Shown one piece after another: positions 54,338-61,588 of a DNA stretch of 61,588 bases. The stretch spans positions 1 through 61,588 of the forward strand of contig CAMWGU010000013.1 in assembly GCA_947173895.1 (NCBI GenBank), in the 5' to 3' direction. Position 1 is the first letter of the stretch. Every line of letters begins with the position of its first letter. A program made the position numbers and the translations under genes. Below the pieces are notes generated by a model that ran no database searches, was not told the origin of the DNA, and saw nothing but the letters and a program-made list of their open reading frames with translations. The DNA comes from an uncultured Bacteroides sp. GTDB lineage: Bacteria; Bacteroidota; Bacteroidia; Bacteroidales; Bacteroidaceae.

Positions 54338-55275
54338 TGGCGAAAATTACAAAGGGAAGCGACTTTAAGGGTGAGGTGGACTACATCCTTGATAAAGACA
54401 AGGGGACACAGGTGGTGGCATATGACGGCTTGTTCATGGAAAATAAAGATACCATCGCCATAAGTTTCAATGCACAGTCGCAAATGAATGGCAAAGTTTC
54501 AAAACCAGTCGGACACATTGCATTGAGTTTTTCCAAAGAGGATGAGCCATGTCTGACGAACCGTGTCATGGCGAACATCGCACTTGAATACATGGAGCGG
54601 ATGGACATCCGTGATACACAGTTCTTCATCGCCCGTCATTTCGACAAAGAGCATCCGCACGTGCATATCGCGTATAACCGAATCGACAACAACGGCAACA
54701 CCATTTCAGACAGGAACGAACGGTTGCGCAGTAGCCGTATCTGCAAGGAGCTAACCATGAAGTACGGCTTGCACATGGCTGGCGGTAAGGATAATGTCAA
54801 GCGCAACCGCCTGAAAGAGCCGGACAAGACGAAATATGAGCTTTACGACATCCTCAAAGCGGAAGTCGGCAGATGCAGCAACTGGAACGTGCTTGTCGCC
54901 AACCTGAAACGGCAGGGAGTGGAAGTTAATTTCAAGCACAAGGGGCAGACCAACGAAATACAGGGCATTGTCTTCACCAAGAACGGCTACCATTTCAACG
55001 GCTCCAAAGTGGACAGACGTTTCAGCTATTCCAAGATTGATGCTGCCTTACAGCTCAATAGGTATGGGGAACGCATGAATCTGATACCGAAAGTCTGTAC
55101 AACAGATACGCCAAACGCAACTTCCGATGCTGCAAGAGGAGAACTTGTCAGCGGTTCATTAGAATTGCTAAACGGTCACGGTTCATCCTGTAACGCCACC
55201 GATGCGGAAGCCAATCTGGAAATGGCGGAGATTCTTCGCAGGAAAAAGAAACGCAAACGGGGAATAAGATTGTAA
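54334..55275 (+). CDS. mobA: Relaxase/mobilization nuclease MobA
   Basis: 313 residues (ATG 54334 or 54337). Relaxase motif III HPHVHIAYNRID (about 107) supplies the metal-binding His triad. Family PF03432, MOBP-like. It nicks oriT and stays bound to the 5' end for transfer by a helper. The C-terminus is basic. Confidence 0.88.
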   Translation: MMAKITKGSDFKGEVDYILDKDKGTQVVAYDGLFMENKDTIAISFNAQSQMNGKVSKPVGHIALSFSKEDEPCLTNRVMANIALEYMERMDIRDTQFFIARHFDKEHPHVHIAYNRIDNNGNTISDRNERLRSSRICKELTMKYGLHMAGGKDNVKRNRLKEPDKTKYELYDILKAEVGRCSNWNVLVANLKRQGVEVNFKHKGQTNEIQGIVFTKNGYHFNGSKVDRRFSYSKIDAALQLNRYGERMNLIPKVCTTDTPNATSDAARGELVSGSLELLNGHGSSCNATDAEANLEMAEILRRKKKRKRGIRL

Positions 55276-55323
55276 TATGAATTTTTCTAAATAGGACTGG
55301 TGTGTTGGAACAGGAAATACGGT

Positions 55324-55677
55324 TCATCTCTGCGGACCGTATTTCTTCTCAAATAAATCTTGATTGATTTCACCCCATTCAATCATAGCGTCAAGGATGG
55401 GAAGCAAGGAGCGGCCAAGTTCCGTGATGGAATATTCTGACCGCGGCGGCAGTTCCGGGTAAATGGTTTTAGCCACCAACCCGTCTTCCACCAACTCTTT
55501 TAGCTGGAGGTCCAGTACTCGTGGCGCAGCTTCGGGCAAGACCTTGTGAAGTTCACTTGGTCGCATGGAGGTATCACGCAATTCATCCAAGATACATGAT
55601 TTCCATTTGGAATCTATCAAACTCATTGTCAACCGTAACGGGCAACTTAAATCGACAGGTATTTTTCTTTCGTACAT
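55324..55677 (-). CDS. HxlR-family transcriptional regulator
   Basis: 117 residues. The HxlR winged helix begins CPLRLTMSLIDSKWKS; Cys12 matches the sensing Cys of thiol-based members such as YodB and HypR. Further features are LKELVEDGLV and SEYSITELG. It faces the redox operon and shares a palindromic operator with it (55732-55755). It probably represses both genes until oxidised; this is an inference. Confidence 0.88.
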   Translation of the reverse strand: MYERKIPVDLSCPLRLTMSLIDSKWKSCILDELRDTSMRPSELHKVLPEAAPRVLDLQLKELVEDGLVAKTIYPELPPRSEYSITELGRSLLPILDAMIEWGEINQDLFEKKYGPQR

Positions 55678-55700
55678 AATTTCTATTCTTTGGAACTCTG

Positions 55701-55730
55701 CAAAGGTAACTATAATTTATCTGAAACAAA
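55701..55730 (-). promoter_or_regulatory. Promoter of the HxlR gene
   Basis: TTTG (55730-55727), 18 bp, TACCTTTG (55708-55701) on the minus strand. Confidence 0.65.
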
Positions 55731-55731
55731 G

Positions 55732-55755
55732 TATACCGAAAAATTATTCGGTATA
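55732..55755. promoter_or_regulatory. HxlR operator candidate
   Basis: TATACCGAA, six bases, TTCGGTATA: a perfect 9+9 palindrome between the two divergent promoters. It touches the -33 element of hxlR and lies 18 bp upstream of the -33 of the operon. Confidence 0.75.
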
Positions 55756-55772
55756 TGAATATTTTTTCAGTA

Positions 55773-55804
55773 CTTGTAGGAATAAGAACTACCCTGTAAC
55801 TTTG
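55773..55804 (+). promoter_or_regulatory. Promoter of the redox cargo operon
   Basis: CTTG (55773-55776), 20 bp, TAACTTTG (55797-55804), 30 nt before the first gene. Confidence 0.7.
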
Positions 55805-55833
55805 CAAGCAATTAAGGAACAAAACATTTTATC

Positions 55834-56220
55834 ATGAGAGATTCAATCAAAGAATACGAGGCAGTGCAGGCCGCTGCCATGAAATTTGTGGAGAGTGTGG
55901 CAAAAGGCGACAGCCGATATGCCCGCGAGTTGTTTACCGATGATGCTGTGCTGTTCGGCTTCCTTGATGGGATGTTGGAACGCGGTTCCATCGAACAGTT
56001 CTACCGCAATGTGGATACCGTCAGCGGCGGCGAGGAATTCAAGGCCCGTGTTGATGTGGTGGCGGTGGAAGAAACGCTTGCTGTAGTCCGTGTACTGGAG
56101 GAGGGCTGGGGAGGTCGTATCGACTTTACCGACTATCTGCTTCTGCTAAAAATTGACGGCGAATGGAAGTGCGTGGCAAAAGCCTATAATCAAAACTCGA
56201 ATACCATTCAAAAGAAATAA
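55834..56220 (+). CDS. SnoaL/NTF2-like protein
   Basis: 128 residues, cytosolic. NTF2-like alpha-plus-beta pattern (AAAMKFVESVAKGD, LFTDDAVLFGFLDG, EWKCVAKAYN at the end). Catalytic or binding role unknown. First gene of the operon, 6 nt before the flavodoxin-like gene. Confidence 0.7.
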   Translation: MRDSIKEYEAVQAAAMKFVESVAKGDSRYARELFTDDAVLFGFLDGMLERGSIEQFYRNVDTVSGGEEFKARVDVVAVEETLAVVRVLEEGWGGRIDFTDYLLLLKIDGEWKCVAKAYNQNSNTIQKK

Positions 56221-56225
56221 GAATC

Positions 56226-56780
56226 ATGGGAAAGAAAATTGTCATATTGAACGGAAGCCCACGACTGAAAGGCAATACGGCTGGGCTGATAGAGGCCTTC
56301 AAGCAAGGTGCGAAAGAAGCTAGGCATACGATGGAGGTGTTTAATTTGCAACGGATGGACATCCATCCCTGTCTGGGGTGTCTGGGCGGCGGTAAAGACA
56401 GACAAAGCCCTTGTGTACAAAAGGATGATATGGCGAAGATTTATCCGCATTACGAAACGGCAGATGTGTTGGTGCTGGCATCGCCGATGTATTATTGGAG
56501 CATCACGGCACAACTAAAAGCTGTCATCGACCGCCTGTTTGCCGTGACGGAAAAAAGTCCCGAATACCACACCCCCATGCAGCACTGCGTACTGCTCATG
56601 GCGGCAGAGGGCGACACGCCGGACAATTTCGAGCCGGTCGAGCATTATTACCATGCCTTGCTCCGCCATCTCGGTTGGGAGAACCTTGGTGAAGTCTATG
56701 CCGGCGGTGTGATGCAGGTGGGCGACATTGCCGGACATCCTTCGTTGGCAAAAGCATATAATTTAGGTAAGACCATCTGA
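56226..56780 (+). CDS. NADPH-dependent FMN reductase, flavodoxin-like (first)
   Basis: 184 residues. LNGSPRLKGNTAGLI binds FMN phosphate; CLGCLGG...PCVQKDDM resembles the Cys pattern of iron-sulfur flavoprotein relatives; ASPMYYWSITAQLK is the flavin loop. Probably a quinone or electrophile reductase, cytosolic. Confidence 0.8.
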   Translation: MGKKIVILNGSPRLKGNTAGLIEAFKQGAKEARHTMEVFNLQRMDIHPCLGCLGGGKDRQSPCVQKDDMAKIYPHYETADVLVLASPMYYWSITAQLKAVIDRLFAVTEKSPEYHTPMQHCVLLMAAEGDTPDNFEPVEHYYHALLRHLGWENLGEVYAGGVMQVGDIAGHPSLAKAYNLGKTI

Positions 56781-56791
56781 AAGAAGCGCGT

Positions 56792-57418
56792 ATGAAAGTA
56801 TTGCTCATCAACGGCAGCCCCAACAAGGAGGGCTGCACCTATACCGCTCTGCATGAAGTTGAAATGGTCTTGTGGCGGCACGGGATTGAAACGGAGTTGC
56901 TCTACCTCGGCAAGAAACCGGTAGCCGGATGTATCGCCTGCATGAAATGCATCGAGACCGGGCATTGCTTCCGCGATGATGCCGTCAAGGAGATTCAAGG
57001 TAGGCTTGCGGAGTTCGATGCCATCATTCTCGGTTCGCCCGTCTATTACAGCCAGCCTACGGGGCAGATAACGTCATTCTGCCAGCGGCTTTTCTTCTGC
57101 AAGGAGGGCGAAATGGCAGGCAAGTTCGGTGCATCGGTCGTGTCGTGCCGCCGTGGCGGTGCTTCTGCCACGTTCGAGCAGCTCAACCAGTTTTTCACCA
57201 TCTCCAATATGCCCGTTGTCTCTTCGCAATATTGGAACTCCGTACACGGATTCACCCCGGAAGATGTCCGCAAAGACGAAGAAGGGTTGCAGACGATGCG
57301 CTCCCTTGGCGAAAATATGGCTTGGCTGCTGAAGAGCAGGGAAGCAGCCATTAAGCAAGGCATAGAAGCACCTGTTTATGAGCCAAGATTGCGTACACAT
57401 TTTATTCAGAACAAATAA
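56792..57418 (+). CDS. NADPH-dependent FMN reductase, flavodoxin-like (second)
   Basis: 208 residues. INGSPNKEGCTYTAL, GCIACMKCIETGHCF and GSPVYYSQPTGQI are the matching motifs. Similar to, but clearly diverged from, the preceding reductase. It lies 11 nt downstream. Probably reduces quinones, nitro groups or azo compounds; untested. Confidence 0.8.
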   Translation: MKVLLINGSPNKEGCTYTALHEVEMVLWRHGIETELLYLGKKPVAGCIACMKCIETGHCFRDDAVKEIQGRLAEFDAIILGSPVYYSQPTGQITSFCQRLFFCKEGEMAGKFGASVVSCRRGGASATFEQLNQFFTISNMPVVSSQYWNSVHGFTPEDVRKDEEGLQTMRSLGENMAWLLKSREAAIKQGIEAPVYEPRLRTHFIQNK

Positions 57419-57430
57419 AAAACGGAAAAC

Positions 57431-57922
57431 ATGAAAACGATAACATTATTGGCAGCATGTTGCATGACATTGCTGGCCGCCATCCCGGCATCAGCCCAAA
57501 ACAACGGCGAATCCGATAGAACAGGTTGCTGTAAACTCCAAGAACAATGTTCACCCTCAGCATCTTGTCCAAACCTTGAAATGGCGGGGATAGTCAAAGC
57601 TATTGAGTATTATATAGATGGCGGACGAAAAGGAGATAGCCAAATCGCACGCAAGGGATTTGCTGAAAACGCTACCATGTCGTGGTCTGAGAACGGAAAA
57701 TTAAAAAGCGTCCCTATTCAGGAGCTGTATGACCTGTATGACCAGCCGCAGAAACCCGATGGTGGTGTTTCGTATAAAATATCATCGTGCAGTGTCGCCG
57801 AAGACGTTGCCATAGTGCGTATTGAATCCAAATTCGGATACAATGAGTTTTCCGATATGTTTACACTCGTAAAAGACGGTGACGGTTGGAAGATAATCAG
57901 CAAAGTCTATCATAAAAAGTGA
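57431..57922 (+). CDS. Exported NTF2/lumazine-binding-like protein
   Basis: 163 residues. Signal peptide (KTITLLAACCMTLLAAIPASA), then a Cys-rich linker (four Cys in about 15 residues) and an NTF2-like domain (IEYYIDGGRKGDSQIA, FTLVKDGDGWKIISKVYHKK). The domain closely resembles the next gene, which lacks a signal, so the two are a duplicated pair working in different compartments. Confidence 0.7.
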   Translation: MKTITLLAACCMTLLAAIPASAQNNGESDRTGCCKLQEQCSPSASCPNLEMAGIVKAIEYYIDGGRKGDSQIARKGFAENATMSWSENGKLKSVPIQELYDLYDQPQKPDGGVSYKISSCSVAEDVAIVRIESKFGYNEFSDMFTLVKDGDGWKIISKVYHKK

Positions 57923-57926
57923 CGTT

Positions 57927-58292
57927 ATGGAAGAGAGTATCAAGGGAATACTCGAAGCAATCGAATACCATATCGATGGCGCACGCAAAAGCGACCGTAG
58001 TATAGTTGCCAAAGCTTTTGCCGATGACGTAACCATGTCGTGGTCAGAAAATGGGGAACTTCGCATTGTACCCATTGAGGCTCTGTATGATTATGGAGAC
58101 TCGCTCGGCCCGCAGGAGGTGGCGTATAGCCTGACGGAGTGTAGCGCAACGGAAGATACGGCGATTGTCCGTATAGAGTCCGATTTCAGTAAAGCAGGAA
58201 AGTTTACTGATATGTTCACGATGGTGAAAATTGGTGACAGATGGAAAATAGTAAGCAAAATCTATCACATAAAAAAGAAAAATGAAGAATAG
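57927..58292 (+). CDS. Cytosolic NTF2/lumazine-binding-like protein
   Basis: 121 residues. Same domain as the preceding gene (IEYHIDGARKSDRSIVAKAF, TMSWSENG shared exactly, WKIVSKIYH). No signal peptide. It overlaps the flavin reductase gene by 11 nt. Substrate unknown. Confidence 0.7.
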   Translation: MEESIKGILEAIEYHIDGARKSDRSIVAKAFADDVTMSWSENGELRIVPIEALYDYGDSLGPQEVAYSLTECSATEDTAIVRIESDFSKAGKFTDMFTMVKIGDRWKIVSKIYHIKKKNEE

Positions 58293-58893
58293 GCTCAAAA
58301 CGATATTCGGCATATTTGCTTGTTGTTTGTTTGCCGCTTGCAGCTCTTCTTCCGCAGAAACGGCAAAGAAAGAAGGGCAATCTGCCGAAGGAAAGGAATG
58401 GCAGACAATCAAGCCTACGAATGTGAAGAATGCAGTTCAATTGTTCGATAAGGACTGGATGGCTCTTGCAGTTGGGACAAACGGTGACATGAACGCCATG
58501 ACGATAAGCTGGGGCGGCATGGGCGAACTTTGGGGGCGACCCGTCGTGACGGTATATGTTTCTAACGACCGTTATACACACTCCTTCATGGAACGCAATG
58601 ATTATTTCACCGTCACCGGTTTTCCGGCAGATAAGAAACAGGCTTTGCAAGTCATAGGGACACGCTCCGGACGTGACGGTGACAAATTGAAGGTTGCAGG
58701 GCTGACTCCGGAATTTACAAAATTGGGAAATCCCATATTTAAGGAAGCAAACCTTGCCATTGAGTGCAAGATTATATATAGTGCACCATTCGACATTGAC
58801 AAGATGTCTCCCGAAGCCAGAAAGATTTATGACCAAGGCATGGGAGTTCATACAATGTATATCGGAGAGATTGTAAATGTATGGTGCAAATAA
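58282..58893 (+). CDS. Lipoprotein flavin reductase-like protein
   Basis: 203 residues. Lipoprotein signal with lipobox FAACSS, then a flavin-reductase-like split barrel (WMALAVGTNGDMNAMTISWGG, VYVSNDRYTHSFMERNDYFTV). Such enzymes are normally cytosolic, so a lipid-anchored periplasmic form is unusual. Last gene of the redox operon. Confidence 0.75.
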   Translation: MKNRLKTIFGIFACCLFAACSSSSAETAKKEGQSAEGKEWQTIKPTNVKNAVQLFDKDWMALAVGTNGDMNAMTISWGGMGELWGRPVVTVYVSNDRYTHSFMERNDYFTVTGFPADKKQALQVIGTRSGRDGDKLKVAGLTPEFTKLGNPIFKEANLAIECKIIYSAPFDIDKMSPEARKIYDQGMGVHTMYIGEIVNVWCK

Positions 58894-58942
58894 TTATTAT
58901 ACAATGGGATTAGTATTCCAGCCATTCATGCAAGTAGCCCGA

Positions 58943-58974
58943 CTTGAATTTACGAGTTGGGCCACTTATTTTTG
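58943..58974 (+). promoter_or_regulatory. Promoter of the sigma-54 activator gene
   Basis: CTTG (58943-58946), 20 bp, TATTTTTG (58967-58974), 31 nt before ATG 59005, which also fixes the start. Confidence 0.65.
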
Positions 58975-59004
58975 AGTGTTGTCCAACCAAGTGGCAACGA
59001 ATAC

Positions 59005-60327
59005 ATGACGAAAATAATCATCTTAGAAGACAATCCCACATACAATACTTTCATCAGCAAGTTCTTGGCAAAGGCGGGATTCAAGAGTATACAGGTTCAT
59101 CGCCTTTTTACTGCCAAAAAACATTTGCTGGAAGCCGGGGATGATGACATCGTATTGGCCGCTCTGCGCTTGTCCGATGGCGAAAGCACGGAGCTTTTAA
59201 GGTGGATGAAAGACAACGACCGATTGTTACCGTTCATCATCATGACAAACTATGCCGAGGTACATACGGCTGTGGAATGCATGAGACTCGGCTCGATTGA
59301 CTACATGCCCAAACTTCTGATTGAGGACAGGCTGTTACCGCTTCTCCATACCATTGTCAAAGAGCAGGAAGAGAAGCGGGAATTTCAGAACCGTATATTT
59401 GTCCGTCAAGGTACGGCATATCAGAATATGCTGAAACGCATCCGGTTGGTGGCACCGACCCGTTTGAATGTACTTGTGCTTGGCGAAAGCGGCACAGGCA
59501 AAGAGCACATCGCCCGCCAAATCCACCTCCAAAGCAAATTGGCTGCCAAGCCTTTCGTAGCCGTGGACTGCGGCTCGCTTACCCCCTCACTGGCTCCGTC
59601 CGCATTTTTCGGGCATGTCAAAGGAGCGTTCACAGGTGCGGATTACAACGTGAACGGTTACTTTCAAGAGGCGAATGGCGGCACGCTGTTCCTTGACGAA
59701 ATTGGAAACCTGCCTATGGAAACGCAACAGATGTTGTTGCGGGCCATACAGGAAAACTGTTACCGTCCGGTCGGAGCAAAGGAGAACAAAAACACGAACA
59801 TACGGATTGTATCAGCCACGAACGAGGATTTGCAGCGAGCAATCAAAGAACGGCGTTTCCGACAGGATTTGTTCTATCGTTTGCAAGGTTATGTGATAAC
59901 CGCCCCTCCGTTGCGTGACTGCCCGGAGGACATCATGCCGTTGGCCGGATTCTTTCGGGAAGTCTCCAATCGGGAACTTGAACGAGCTGTCAAAGGCTTC
60001 GACAGTTCCGCACGGGAAGCCCTGCTTCTTTACACATGGCCGGGCAACGTGCGTGAGTTGAAACAGAAAATACAGAGAGCGGTTCTGCAAGCAGAAAGTG
60101 ACATGATAACCGAAGCGGATTTGGAGCTGGACTATGAAACCATTGCATCTACCCCCGGCTGTTTTGCCCTAAGAAGCGATGAGGAGGAAAAGGAGCGTAT
60201 CATACGGGCATTGGAACATACGAACGGAAACAAGATTCTTGCAGCCAAACTGCTCGGCATAGGCAGGACAACGTTATACACCAAAATGGAGAAATACGAG
60301 ATAACGATAAAAAAGACCATCCGATAA
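59005..60327 (+). CDS. Sigma-54-dependent activator with degenerate receiver domain (RteB-like)
   Basis: 440 residues from ATG 59005. Receiver domain (1-120) keeps the acidic pair, Thr and Lys, but the phospho-acceptor Asp is Ala53 (VLAALRLSDG). The AAA+ domain has GESGTGKE (about 158), GAFTGA (about 207) and FLDEIGN; the C-terminal Fis-type HTH is NKILAAKLLGIGRTTLYTKM. It should activate sigma-54 promoters, perhaps of the element. No histidine kinase is nearby. Confidence 0.9.
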   Translation: MTKIIILEDNPTYNTFISKFLAKAGFKSIQVHRLFTAKKHLLEAGDDDIVLAALRLSDGESTELLRWMKDNDRLLPFIIMTNYAEVHTAVECMRLGSIDYMPKLLIEDRLLPLLHTIVKEQEEKREFQNRIFVRQGTAYQNMLKRIRLVAPTRLNVLVLGESGTGKEHIARQIHLQSKLAAKPFVAVDCGSLTPSLAPSAFFGHVKGAFTGADYNVNGYFQEANGGTLFLDEIGNLPMETQQMLLRAIQENCYRPVGAKENKNTNIRIVSATNEDLQRAIKERRFRQDLFYRLQGYVITAPPLRDCPEDIMPLAGFFREVSNRELERAVKGFDSSAREALLLYTWPGNVRELKQKIQRAVLQAESDMITEADLELDYETIASTPGCFALRSDEEEKERIIRALEHTNGNKILAAKLLGIGRTTLYTKMEKYEITIKKTIR

Positions 60328-60514
60328 AAATGTACAGGCGATGTTGCCCTGTTCCCGATTTTTATTACTACTTTTGCATCAAGACGAGTGACATTGACAG
60401 CAACTTACAGCAAAGCGCAGAAACAGGCACAGTTGCCAATTCGTTACCTCTATTTTAACCTTTCTCTTAAACCTCTTATAAATAAAGAGGTTATAAAAGA
60501 CTTCCAGAATTACA
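60328..60514. other. Right end region of the mobile element
   Basis: No gene. TACTTTTG (60369-60376) is both promoter-like and similar to the sequence before the integrase; it may be an att core. A hairpin lies at 60470-60492. Confidence 0.4.
60470..60492. terminator. Hairpin after the sigma-54 activator
   Basis: AACCTCTT/AAGAGGTT with a 7-nt loop; A/T rich flanks but no strong T run. Confidence 0.4.
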
Positions 60515-60544
60515 CAAAATCTCTGGAAAAGTCGCAGAAAAAGG
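60515..60544. repeat. Right flanking direct repeat of the mobile element
   Basis: 26 of 30 bases match the copy at 49222-49251. Confidence 0.6.
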
Positions 60545-60631
60545 AAGGAAATACGTAGAATGGCTTAGTATAAAAGCGTTTATGGCATGGTTGTTCCTTT
60601 CAAATGGGCCATAGTTCTGACATGATTCAAG

Positions 60632-60731
60632 TTTTCCCTTCATCCTTTCATTAATTGCTGAAACGCCCTGTTGATAGGAGTTCTGGCTGTGAAAGGATAT
60701 TCCGTCAGAGCCTTTCATCCTCCCTTCATAA
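60632..60731. repeat. MITE-like element, copy B (truncated)
   Basis: Matches copy A from its left end (TTTTCCCTTCATCCTTTCAT) for about 98 bp and stops exactly where the IS66 terminus begins. Similarity continues about 50 bp upstream, as in copy A. Confidence 0.7.
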
Positions 60732-61535
60732 GTAAGCGTCTCCGGGATTCTTGTGTGGTAAAATAAAAAGTTTAATTAGGTTTGTTTATCTATTCTGCTT
60801 TTTCCATCTGTCAGGAAGCAGTTGTCTGTATTTTTCCAGAGTTGTATTCGGTTGCCATTCGGCAGTTCTGTTTATGACATCCGTGAGATACTCAAACAGG
60901 TTCACCTTATTCATCCTGCAAGTGAGTGCTATCGTGTAGAGTATGGCGCCTCGTTCGGCCCCCTTATGGCTGCCGAAGAAGAATGAGTTTTTTCTTGATA
61001 ATGATATGTACCGGTTCATCCGTTCAACTATATTGTTGTCCAGGTAAGTGTCACCATAGTTGAAGATGTCCACCACGGCATTCCACTCATTGCGAAGATA
61101 GGTGATAGCTTCCTGCAGTTTGTTCTTAGGCAACAACTCCCCCCGTTCTTCTATTTCATCAAGCGCATCTTTTATTTCTCCGAGTATGTCCGGCGCATAC
61201 TTTTTTCGATGGATAAGATTCTGTTCTACCGTCCATCCGTCACCCCCGATTTTATGCTTATGCTCGTTTTGATCAAGTGTGTTTATCAGCTCGACAATTC
61301 TTTTTGCATCGGGGGCATCCTCACCGCAATCTATAAATTTCCGTTTTATATGTTGCAGGCACGGGATGCGTGTGATATTGGGATAAGCATCGCTTTCGAG
61401 CTTCCGGTAAGGTGAGTAGCCGTCACTTTGTATGATCCCTTTGCAACCGTCCAATTCGTTAAGGATAATTCTTTCAGACCGGGATCCGTCATCATAGAGC
61501 AGGTATATCATCTTGGTGTTAATGCCTACAACCAC
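60732..61535 (-). mobile_element. IS66-family element, incomplete
   Basis: Right terminus GTAAGCGTCTCCGGGATTC (60732) fits IS66 ends. It contains the C-terminal part of the transposase. The other end is missing because a different IS begins at 61536. Confidence 0.75.
60786..61535 (-). pseudogene. IS66-family transposase (TnpC), C-terminal fragment
   Basis: About 250 residues remain from VVGINTKMIYLLYDDGSRS to the end. The DDE-region motifs LQSDGY-like IIQSDGYSPYRKL and ERMNRYISLSRKNSFFFGSHKGAERGA, and the C-terminal WQPNTTLEKYRQLLPDRWKK part, are present. The N-terminal zinc finger and first Asp region are cut off at 61535. The 17 codons that continue past that point come from the adjoining element. 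Confidence 0.85.
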
Positions 61536-61588
61536 TGTAGATACTAATTGAAAAGTGCGCCATATTTTAATTGAAAAGTGCTCCATCC
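61536..61588. mobile_element. End of a second IS (IS21-like), cut by the window edge
   Basis: Begins TGTAGATACTAATTGAAAAG and carries the 13-mer AATTGAAAAGTGC twice, 23 bp apart (61546, 61569). TGT ends with repeated internal motifs are typical of IS21. Too short for certainty. Confidence 0.45.

Larger units (their letters stand above)
49222..60544. mobile_element. Integrative mobilizable element with redox cargo
   Basis: About 11 kb with a higher GC content and a denser gene layout than the neighbours. It contains integrase, replication, mobilization and cargo genes, all on one strand except the HxlR regulator. A 30-bp direct repeat (26 of 30 identical) starts at 49222 and 60515. Transfer would need a helper conjugative element, as no type IV secretion genes are present. 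The exact ends are unproven; candidate att-like sequences are listed under findings. Confidence 0.75.

Noticed and set aside
58216-58851. 211-codon minus-strand frame opposite the flavin reductase gene
   Set aside because: Antisense shadow of a gene with lipobox and domain motifs.

Overview
The window looks like the chromosome of a gut Bacteroidales, most likely Phocaeicola (Bacteroides) vulgatus/dorei or a close relative. The evidence is the rpsF-rpsR-rplI order, the many Bacteroidetes-type promoters (TTTG, 18-20 bp, TAnnTTTG), weak Shine-Dalgarno sites, an hmuYRSTUV haem operon, a class II B12-dependent ribonucleotide reductase, SusC-like outer-membrane biology and an IntDOT-type integrase. 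Species is inferred from memory of these families; no search was run.

Layout. 1-5.9 kb: ribosomal protein operon, a small lipoprotein, an acyl-CoA synthetase, mtaB and a glycosyltransferase. 6.0-18.1 kb: housekeeping genes (folB, nrdJ, nitroreductase, dnaA, an amidase/MCE cell-envelope pair, a BASS-type transporter, a TrmH-type methyltransferase, NamZ-type muramidase, an HD hydrolase). 18.2-27 kb: LptD and a five-gene MacAB-TolC-like export operon. 27-34.1 kb: glucokinase with a RhaM-like protein, a long non-coding stretch holding a probable small RNA, a MITE-like repeat and a palindrome array, a GH20 hexosaminidase, and a cluster of small envelope-stress proteins. 34.4-44 kb: a complete haem acquisition operon headed by a calycin-like lipoprotein. 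44.2-49.2 kb: a TlpA-like thioredoxin, pgk, a porin and SlyD.

49.2-60.5 kb is a mobilizable integrative element: integrase, a RhuM-like protein, a helicase and a primase, a candidate oriT hairpin, MobC and MobA. Its cargo is a redox operon of six genes facing a HxlR-type thiol regulator across a perfect 9+9 bp palindrome, followed by a sigma-54 activator whose receiver domain has lost its phospho-acceptor Asp. Beyond it is a MITE-like repeat cut by an IS66 element, itself cut at the window edge by what looks like an IS21-family end.

The most unusual non-coding signal is a family of three intergenic arrays (5.95, 29.78 and 44.05 kb). Each consists of exactly four 16-bp self-complementary units at an exact 22-bp period with GC-rich 6-bp spacers. 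Units are almost perfectly alternating purine-pyrimidine. I know of no established function for them.
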